Source: Hericium rajendrae (lineage: Eukaryota; Basidiomycota; Agaricomycetes; Russulales; Hericiaceae). From it: 64,000 nt of DNA. The stretch is from the NCBI GenBank assembly GCA_033439255.1, contig CM065878.1, forward strand, positions 4,712,001 to 4,776,000, given 5' to 3'. A program made the translations under genes and the position numbers. The stretch's first letter is position 1. Each line of letters opens with the position of its first letter. Below are positions 58,081 to 64,000 of the stretch, piece by piece. Below the pieces are notes generated by a model. The model worked only from the letters and a program-made list of their open reading frames with translations. It had not been told where the DNA came from and did no database searches.

Positions 58081-58673
58081 ATGCAGCACCCCTTCGCTCC
58101 TGAAGCATCCCCAATATGGCCTCCCGCCTTGCTCAACCCTGCTATGTTCCCTCCCGCATCGAGCATGAAGCTTTCACCATTTGAATGGGCATGTCGCAGT
58201 CCATTGATCGACGATGCGCGTCTCCAAAAAGCGAAGATGCGCAACATGATGGGGAGGTTCAAGCTCCCCATCGGAGACAACGCGTCAGTTGAGTCCTCGC
58301 CCTCGCCTTCCGGAGTCGGCGGCAAACGCAAGAGCTGCCCGTCACCTCCACCCGACACAGTCAGCACTGCCGACGCGCCGCCGAGCAAGAAGACGAAGCT
58401 TGCCAAAGCGGAATCAGAAGAAGAGGTGAAGGCGACAAGAGCCGAGGGCAGGAAGAGGGCCCAGGGGTACAGGAATAAGAATCCAGCGACGTCGCCAAGC
58501 TCATCGAAAAGCTCCTCAGTCATCTGCAGCTTGACGGGGAGAAGCCACGGCACAGAATATTAGACATAGTGCGTACGCGCGCGTCTTTGATCGAGATGAT
58601 GCCGGAACTGATTGCGGGTGCAGCAGTCGTTTACATTGACGAGCTGCTCCTGGTGAGGAACAGCAGCACGTAG
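58081..58673 (+). pseudogene. bHLH-like array copy C1, one frameshift
   Basis: Begins MQHPFAPEASPIWPPALL. Residues about 55-130 align with member D: NMMGRFKL against SKMGRWRL, and a GGKRKSCPSPPPDT against ELKRKDRASSPPETT stretch, then a KKTKLAKAESEEEV basic-acidic segment. The bHLH basic part KATRAEGRKRAQGYRN is in the start frame, but helix 1 (ESSDVAKLIEKLLSHLQLDG then EKPRHRILDI) continues only in the next frame, so about one base is missing near 58475. The helix-2 intron (gtgcgt...gggtgcag) is intact and splits the Ala codon in phase 1, leading to AVVYIDELLLVRNSST and a stop at 58671. The zipper is truncated relative to D. Without the frameshift repaired the product ends at 58563. A sequencing error is an alternative. 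Confidence 0.7.
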
Positions 58674-59006
58674 CCAAGCTCGTTGAAGGTTACCCAGCCA
58701 TTTGCGGCTTGATAGAGACAAGCTGTTGATGCAGAATGGTACGTGTGACCACGGTTGAGACAACGTCAGTGCTGATTGTGTATACAGCGATCACCTACAT
58801 CGATGAGCTCGAGGGCGAAATTAATCGGAATCGTTTGGTGCTGAACAATTGAAATCTGCGCAGCCCATTCCTTGTCGCTCTTCACGGCAGAATATACGCG
58901 CTGCAGGCGGAGAACATGTCCTCTCGACAAAGTCTCGCTCAGCAAGGTCACAGGATCAGAGAATTGGAAGCCGCCAGCACGTTGTGCGCGGGCGTGCATC
59001 AGTAGG
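58652..59006 (+). pseudogene. bHLH-like array copy C2, truncated
   Basis: Only the helix-1 to zipper part remains. EEQQHVAKLVEGYPAICGLI resembles SDVAKLIEKLLSHLQL of C1. The helix-2 acceptor (gtatacag) is kept and leads to AITYIDELEGEINRNRLVL before a stop. A later segment in another frame reads LHGRIYALQAENMSSRQSLA and QQGHRIRELEAAS, the equivalent of the zipper. Internal stops and frame changes mark it as non-functional. It overlaps the end of C1 by about 20 bases in a different frame, which suggests a fused tandem break point. Confidence 0.65.
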
Positions 59007-59045
59007 AGACGATTTTGTGACGTGCTGAAAGTCGTTGGCTGATAT

Positions 59046-59505
59046 AGTTCCAGTCATGCATCTACTCAAACGGGAGCTTCGCCAGTCGTTCCTCCAGAGC
59101 CGTCGCCGAGTACGGTCGCCACGTCCTTTCCGGAGGCACACACGCGACTGCCCACAAACCGCGCGGGCAGCATCGAGACGGGCGGCGCCGAGGACAAGAG
59201 CAAAGGCGCGCGCAAGCAGGACGATATGCGTGATATGCGACGGAGCCTGCGCGCCGAGCCGAACGCGCTACTACCGCCATCGTACCGTCAGCATAGTCTC
59301 CGAGCAGACCTCACCCAGAAGATAGTCATTCTGTGTTACCGTCAGCACTCGCAGCAGCCGGACGCGCGGGCCATTGGCAGAGATGAGCTCGTCCTCATAG
59401 CTCCGCGGACGCATGCTGGTCGTGCATGCAGCTATGGACTACCTCCACATGCTGCATGCGATGATAAAAGATTTGCGGAGGGAGCTGGATGCGCAGTACC
59501 GATGA
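59046..59505 (+). pseudogene. bHLH-like array copy C3, degenerate
   Basis: An open frame reads SPVVPPEPSPSTVATSFPE, then GAEDKSKGARKQDDMRDMRR (basic, helix 1) and NALLPPSYRQHSLRADLTQK (loop, start of helix 2). The expected donor has been lost. After a good acceptor (cgtgcatgcag) the sequence resumes AMDYLHMLHAMIKDLRREL and stops at 59505, giving a recognisable second helix and short zipper. No start codon in a family promoter context was found. Confidence 0.6.
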
Positions 59506-59701
59506 TCAGACTACCGGGGACGATAGCGCGGAGACAGTGTCGCGAGAGGGATATTCGGAGGGTAGGAGGATGGTTAATGCATGATTAAAGGTTCGATCTT
59601 TTGTCGTCGAGTATAGAGTGCTAGAAATTACTGCAGCACTGCAGCACTAGTAAAGCTTCTAGAAGGCTCGTAGAGTTAGATGAGAAATCGAGGTGAATAT
59701 G

Positions 59702-60347
59702 TCCGGAAATTGCCGACTTCTCTTGACCAACCTGCAGGCGCCTGCCTTCGTCACTCCTGACCTCCACGGTTCGAACTGCAGCTCGGTGAAGCAAGAGCCA
59801 TGGGTTGCAGATCTGCACAGTCAGAATAAAGGTGCAGTGCACAGCGTATCCTATGACAAGGTGCGGCTATCACGTACGGGGCTTGTGCTCGAATTGGGGT
59901 TGCGACAATGGCGTTGGCCCTTGTTCTCGTTTTCAGTTGATGACAGGAATGAACAACCAAGGCAGACCAGCCATCCAGCATGGCTCCATCCAAATCTCAT
60001 CTAGAAGACGGGACAATATATTCTGGTAGCATGCTACTCATTCGAATGGTATCGGTGTGTCTTCGCTGTGATCATGAGCAGCGTCTATAGCTAATATGTA
60101 GAGATTTTCTCATGATTTGACTTTCTAGGAAACCCTTATAATGTCCGTAGCTGCTCAGCCCGTCGTTAAGTTATGTTGTTCATTGTATTTGCTGACAATC
60201 TTGTCTCCACGAACTTGCTTGTACCATCTATGGAGAACGACTTGTCGAGGATGATGGTGCTATCATATAAAGTCGCCAAAATTCAGGACGTACAATTAAC
60301 CATTCATCTCGCCGTCTCACAGCTCACTGTTACAACTAACGACCGAC
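59702..60347 (+). repeat. tandem duplication unit, left copy (with promoter)
   Basis: Segments here recur in order near 62891-63594: ggaaattgccgact, ggcgcctg, tgctcgaattggg (tactcgaattggg), gctcagcccgtcgt, acttgcttgtacc, and ctatcatataaagtcgc. The offset is about 3.19-3.25 kb. The right half is the promoter of member D with TATAAA at 60266-60271, 82 bp before its start codon. Confidence 0.8.
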
Positions 60348-61551
60348 ATGCAGCACTCATATCCCTCAGCTCACGGACCATCCCGACCTTCGTCCCGGAG
60401 ACGGTCTCCTACCAACCTTGACTATGCAGAATTCAGCGCTGGCGCTACTCAGCCGCAGAGTTGGCCGTATGACCCACGCATTTCTACGACAATGACAGCG
60501 ACTAACCAACTCTATCAATCGTAAGTTGAACGTTGTGCTTGCTCGTAGACGCAGCTTACCCCGCGGCGCTGTAAAGAGCAACCCAGGATGGATATCCATA
60601 TTATACACAGCCCGCTGAATCCTCTTACCATACCCAAACGGCTACATCCTCACCGAGCTATCAGAACTATAATATATACCCTACTAATACTCAGTAAGTT
60701 CAAAATAACATATTTTCCTCGTGAAATAGTTGACACCCTCGCTAGGTCATACCAGCAGACCGGCGCCTCGTATCAGAGCGCTCCGACGTTCGCTGGGACT
60801 TCACCTTCGTACTATGATTCCTCGGCGCAACCCTCCATCAGCTACACCTCGGACTCGATACACCAACATGTTGCTGCTGCTGCCGTCTCTTTAATCACCA
60901 GCCAACCTGCGCCCAGCGTGAATCCTACATCATCGGAGACGCGAATCAAAACTTCTAAGCTCACAACTCGCCGTCCAAAAGATAGCAACCCGGACATGAA
61001 CAGCAAGATGGGTAGGTGGCGGCTCGGAAAGGACCTACCGGCCCAGCCCCCATCTCAGCCTTTCGCGATCGGTGAGCTGAAGCGCAAGGATCGCGCGTCG
61101 TCCCCACCAGAGACAACTAGAAAAGCCGAAACTGTGACGAAGAAGGCTAAATCAGCAGAGAGGTCTAGGACCGTCAGAGCCGAGTTGAGCGAGGACATCG
61201 CCAAGCTCACTGAGAGGCTCCCCCCTCGTTTGCGGCACGAGGGGGATAAGCCGTCGAGGAAGAACGTTGGATATGGTGCGCTCGTCCGTGATAGAGATGA
61301 TTACAATGCTGATTTTATGTGCAGCGGTCGTCTACATTGATGAGCAAAACGCCCGCATCGGGACACTCGAGACGGAGACTGCTCAACTCAGGACTGCCCA
61401 GGTGCATCTTGAGTCTGAAAATTTTGCTCTCCTAAAGCAACATCAAGTCCTGGTGCGTGAGAATGCGGATCAACAACGCCGTCTCAATGAAAAGGATGTG
61501 ATAATTGGAGAATATCAGAGGGAACGGCAGACATGGCAGCACTTGTATTGA
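60348..61551 (+). CDS. bHLH-zipper-like protein, intact array member D
   Basis: Four exons (60348-60520, 60577-60693, 60746-61275, 61325-61551) keep frame throughout and give 348 aa. The N-terminus (MQHSYPSAHGPSRPSSRRRS) and Tyr/Gln/Ser-rich segments (TQDGYPYYTQPAESSYHTQ and YQNYNIYPTNTQ) look like a low-complexity activation or phase-separation region. A Lys-rich stretch (TRKAETVTKKAKSAERS) may be a nuclear signal. The bHLH-like part reads RTVRAELSEDIAKLTERLPP, loop RLRHEGDKPSRKNVGY, then helix 2 AVVYIDEQNARIGTLETETA running into a long leucine zipper (LRTAQVHLESENFALLKQHQ ... QRRLNEKDVIIGEYQRE). The third intron splits the Ala codon at the start of helix 2 in phase 1. Its sequence also resembles that of C1 (gagatgat and tgtgcag shared), showing recent common origin. 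A nuclear dimeric regulator is inferred from fold only. Confidence 0.75.
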
Positions 61552-61653
61552 ACGTGTATAGTTTGTATAGTTACGAGTCATGACTTATCTTATTGCATCG
61601 ATGACACTAGAGACTCTGTTGGAAGAGGATGAGAAACCCAGCGTAGCTAAGTT

Positions 61654-62082
61654 TCAATGACCCTGTCCGTATCTGCTCTTTTGCAGAATACGAGATCTGT
61701 TGCGTGCCTCGTTGGCATCCCGCGTGTCCGCCAGATTGGCGTCACAACGAACATGATCCTCCGCCTCCTCATCCGTGCACCCATAGAATTCCTTGAAAAA
61801 GTCGCTGGGTTGCGTCTGCCCAGCTTGCGTTCGTGCGTGGAAGTCTTTGAGGTGGTTACTGTGGGCACGACGGAAATCCCTAGCACGTTTTGACGCGGCA
61901 TCGAACTCAGCTCCACTGATCTGCCCACTGAAATATGCAGCTACCGCAGCTTCGTACTCGACCTGCGCAAGCGCAAGCTTGTCGCCGCGAGCAACCTTAT
62001 CTGAAGCTTGAATAAACAAAATGCAACGCCGAACGAGAACAACCGTACCAATCTGAGCGGATTTATATTCTATCGAAGACAT
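61654..62082 (-). CDS. small hypothetical helical protein
   Basis: Two exons, 62082-62049 and 62006-61654, joined across a 42-nt intron (gtacgg...attcaag) in phase 1, give 128 aa. It is highly charged and helical (KLALAQVEYEAAVAAYFSGQ, then SGAEFDAASKRARDFRRAHS, then SDFFKEFYGCTDEEAEDHV), ending KSRYGQGH. No signal peptide, membrane helix or known domain. It sits on the opposite strand inside the duplicated unit of the bHLH array, between members D and E, and might be duplicated with it. Confidence 0.55.
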   Translation of the reverse strand: MSSIEYKSAQIGTVVLVRRCILFIQASDKVARGDKLALAQVEYEAAVAAYFSGQISGAEFDAASKRARDFRRAHSNHLKDFHARTQAGQTQPSDFFKEFYGCTDEEAEDHVRCDANLADTRDANEARNRSRILQKSRYGQGH

Positions 62083-62890
62083 CAGTTTCGAACCTATGCA
62101 ACGTATGCTGTTGGCTCACGATGGGCCGAGATGGCAGACTGCATGGCCTTAGGTTGGATTATATAACGGCCTGATTGACCCGAGGCAGCGCCATACGACA
62201 TCGAGGAGCTCGAGGGATAAGACATAGTTATAGCCTATGATTCAAATCAACTTGCGGATCGCTAAATGTGTGTCTGTCAACAGAACCTACAATGAGGAAG
62301 ACGGCGATCTTGTGTGGTCAAAACTTACAGACGGTGGATATGGTAATGAAAAGTCACTGGAAACGGAACTTGGGACTCGTCCGTCGGCTTATATACATGC
62401 AGACAGGACCGCGGAGTGCATTCAAATCTCAGGAAATATCAGAGTCGATTGTTGACTACCTTTTGTCTCTGCGTCGCTCCCTAACGAATACGTGCATGCC
62501 ATGGCGATGTGGTATGCATCAATTTGATCAAACTGCAGAGGTGGCCGCTATGCCACATAGAGGTAGCTGCACTCAAACCTCACCTACATGACAATAGGCC
62601 TCAATTTGCGACGACCAAACAAAAGAAATGAATCGCCGTCGTTGTGGCGACTGCTGGGGATGAACAACACAATTGGCCAATGAAAGCATGGCAGGACGCG
62701 TACGTACGATCAATGAGGCCACAAAAAGCGCCGCCAGCCATTTTTTGTTGCACACGGCACAGTAAAACATCGCAGATCACATCGATGACTGGCAAGAACG
62801 AGATACCAGAAAGGTGTATGAGGGATTGTACCGTTGAGATTTGGAGTCGGTGCGTCTTTTGTGTTCAAGCTGCTGGCTGAGCTGGCAATT
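62083..62890. other. intergenic within the array, no gene supported
   Basis: Short open frames only. An ataacggcc-type start region for the minus-strand gene lies near 62160. No similarity to the 59.0-59.7 kb interval was seen by eye. Confidence 0.4.
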
Positions 62891-63594
62891 AGCCGGAAAT
62901 TGCCGACTGTTCAGAATACGGGCGCCTGGCCAACCGAGTTTCTTCGAAAATCTTCCTGTGCCAGTGCAGACATCCTCCCACTTCAGCGACAGCTCTCGAT
63001 TGACTATCGCTCGCCATGGGTAATGCAAGGGTATTCTAGAAGACTAGCCGAAAAGTATCTCTCAATACAAGGTACGCTCTTGATGTGCTTATCAGTAGGA
63101 GTGTTTTGTACTCGAATTGGGCCTGTGACGATGGCCTTGTTCTTGTTCTCCATGGCTCACAGGGTCACGGACGAGATAGACGGCTCTACTCAAGCCAGTA
63201 ACATAGTTCATTACAGTTACAGTAAGTACTCAGTACTCAGGTTGAAGATGGCAAGTATATTTTCTGTGGCTGGACGTGCGGTATGAGATTACTTCGTTGT
63301 AAGTATTGAACGTCTGGAACCGCGAATGTGAGTAAATACTCGTATTAGCGTCTGCTACTTACCCTCTGATGCTCTAGGTAATCCTTGTTAGGTCCGTACA
63401 TGCTCAGCCCGTCGTCAAGACTTGTTGTCCATTGTACTTCCTACGACCTTGTTTCATGACCTTGCTTGTACCTCTATAGATGGATGACCTGTCGAGGACG
63501 ACGATGCTATCATATAAAGTCGCTCAAATCCAGGACGTACCGCAAACCACTCATCGTAACGTCTTACGTCTCATTCTTACGTTTCACGACTGAC
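62891..63594 (+). repeat. tandem duplication unit, right copy (with promoter)
   Basis: The counterpart of 59702-60347. TATAAA lies at 63513-63518, again exactly 82 bp before the start codon of member E, inside the conserved ctatcatataaagtcgc block. Differences from the left copy are scattered substitutions and indels. Confidence 0.8.
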
Positions 63595-64000
63595 ATGGAG
63601 CACTCGAATTCCTCTAATCATGGACCATCCGGACTGTCGTCTCGGAGAAGGTCTCCTGTCATTCTCGATCCTGCTCGCTTCAGCGCTGGTGCTGCTCAAA
63701 CACAGGGTTGGCCATATGATGCCACACGCAATTATACAACGATAGCAACAACACCAAATGGACAATACCAATCGTGAGTTGAAGTTTATCCTTGGTCGCG
63801 GATGTAGGTTGACCCACGGTGTCCCCCAGTACAACGCAGGTTGGATACTCGTATCCTCCCCAAGCGACAGAATTTTCTCATACCGAAACAGCTCAATATG
63901 CATATACCCAACCAGTCGCACCCTCGTCGAGGCACCAGAACTATAACGTATACCCTAACAATACGCAGTAAGTTTATTGTAACCGACTTTACTGATAAAA
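63595..64000 (+). CDS. bHLH-zipper-like array member E, cut by window end
   Basis: Exons 63595-63773 and 63830-63967 have the same phases (both phase 2) as exons 1 and 2 of member D. The protein starts MEHSNSSNHGPSGLSSRRRS against MQHSYPSAHGPSRPSSRRRS of D. It continues GWPYDATRN against SWPYDPRIS, and exon 2 reads TTQVGYSYPPQATEFSHTE to YQ/HQNYNV-type ends (RHQNYNVYPNNTQ against SYQNYNIYPTNTQ). The DNA-binding part lies outside the window. No frameshift is visible, so this copy may be intact. Confidence 0.75.

Overview
The window looks like nuclear DNA from a filamentous basidiomycete, most likely an Agaricomycete. The genes are dense and split by many 42-120 nt introns (donors gtgcg, gtaag, gtgag; acceptors ending in cag or tag). 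Intergenic DNA is GC-rich, tRNA-Met genes carry introns, and the gene content fits: a class of fungal cytochrome P450, an F-box/LRR protein, an HMG-box regulator and nearly invariant eukaryotic housekeeping genes. No bacterial operon, CRISPR array or intact transposon was found.

Layout. 0-5 kb: a weak gene remnant, a small bHLH/coiled-coil gene (minus), a decayed multi-pass membrane gene (minus), then the divergent pair VTI1 (SNARE, minus) and prefoldin subunit 6 (plus). 5-7.3 kb: GC-rich DNA without a gene. 7.3-9 kb: a peroxisomal 2,4-dienoyl-CoA reductase ending in a PTS1 signal, and a small unknown gene. 10.4-12 kb: an HMG-box transcription factor with long gene-free flanks, the 5.5 kb upstream flank holding degenerate direct repeats. 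17.6-21.5 kb: an Rtt107/Brc1-like multi-BRCT protein. 21.9-26.5 kb: an SH3-TBC protein on the opposite strand whose TBC catalytic motifs are altered. 27-29 kb: decayed sequence, a small two-repeat protein, and a second dispersed bHLH gene. 30-38 kb: an F-box protein, then a P450 convergent with a flavin monooxygenase. 39 kb: tRNA-Met and tRNA-Val. 41-50 kb: housekeeping block of NAP1, UBP14, SSZ1 and dynactin p25, then a second intron-bearing tRNA-Met. 51-57 kb: a CDCA7-type zinc-finger protein and a fungal multi-pass membrane protein. 58-64 kb: a tandem array of bHLH-like genes and pseudogenes running off the window end.

Most striking result. Six or more loci in the window (1.1, 28.4, 58.1, 58.7, 59.3, 60.3 and 63.6 kb) appear to belong to one divergent family of bHLH-leucine-zipper-like proteins. 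Five of them keep a phase-1 intron, or its acceptor, splitting the same alanine codon of predicted helix 2. At the right end the family is expanding by duplication of a unit of about 3.2 kb that includes promoter and TATA box, with frameshifted and truncated copies between intact ones. I know of no described system matching this array; that is a statement about my recognition, not a search result.

Exon boundaries were read by eye from splice signals and checked for phase. Those given explicitly keep frame across all junctions; for UBP14, the CDCA7-like gene, the P450 and the monooxygenase some internal boundaries are approximate.
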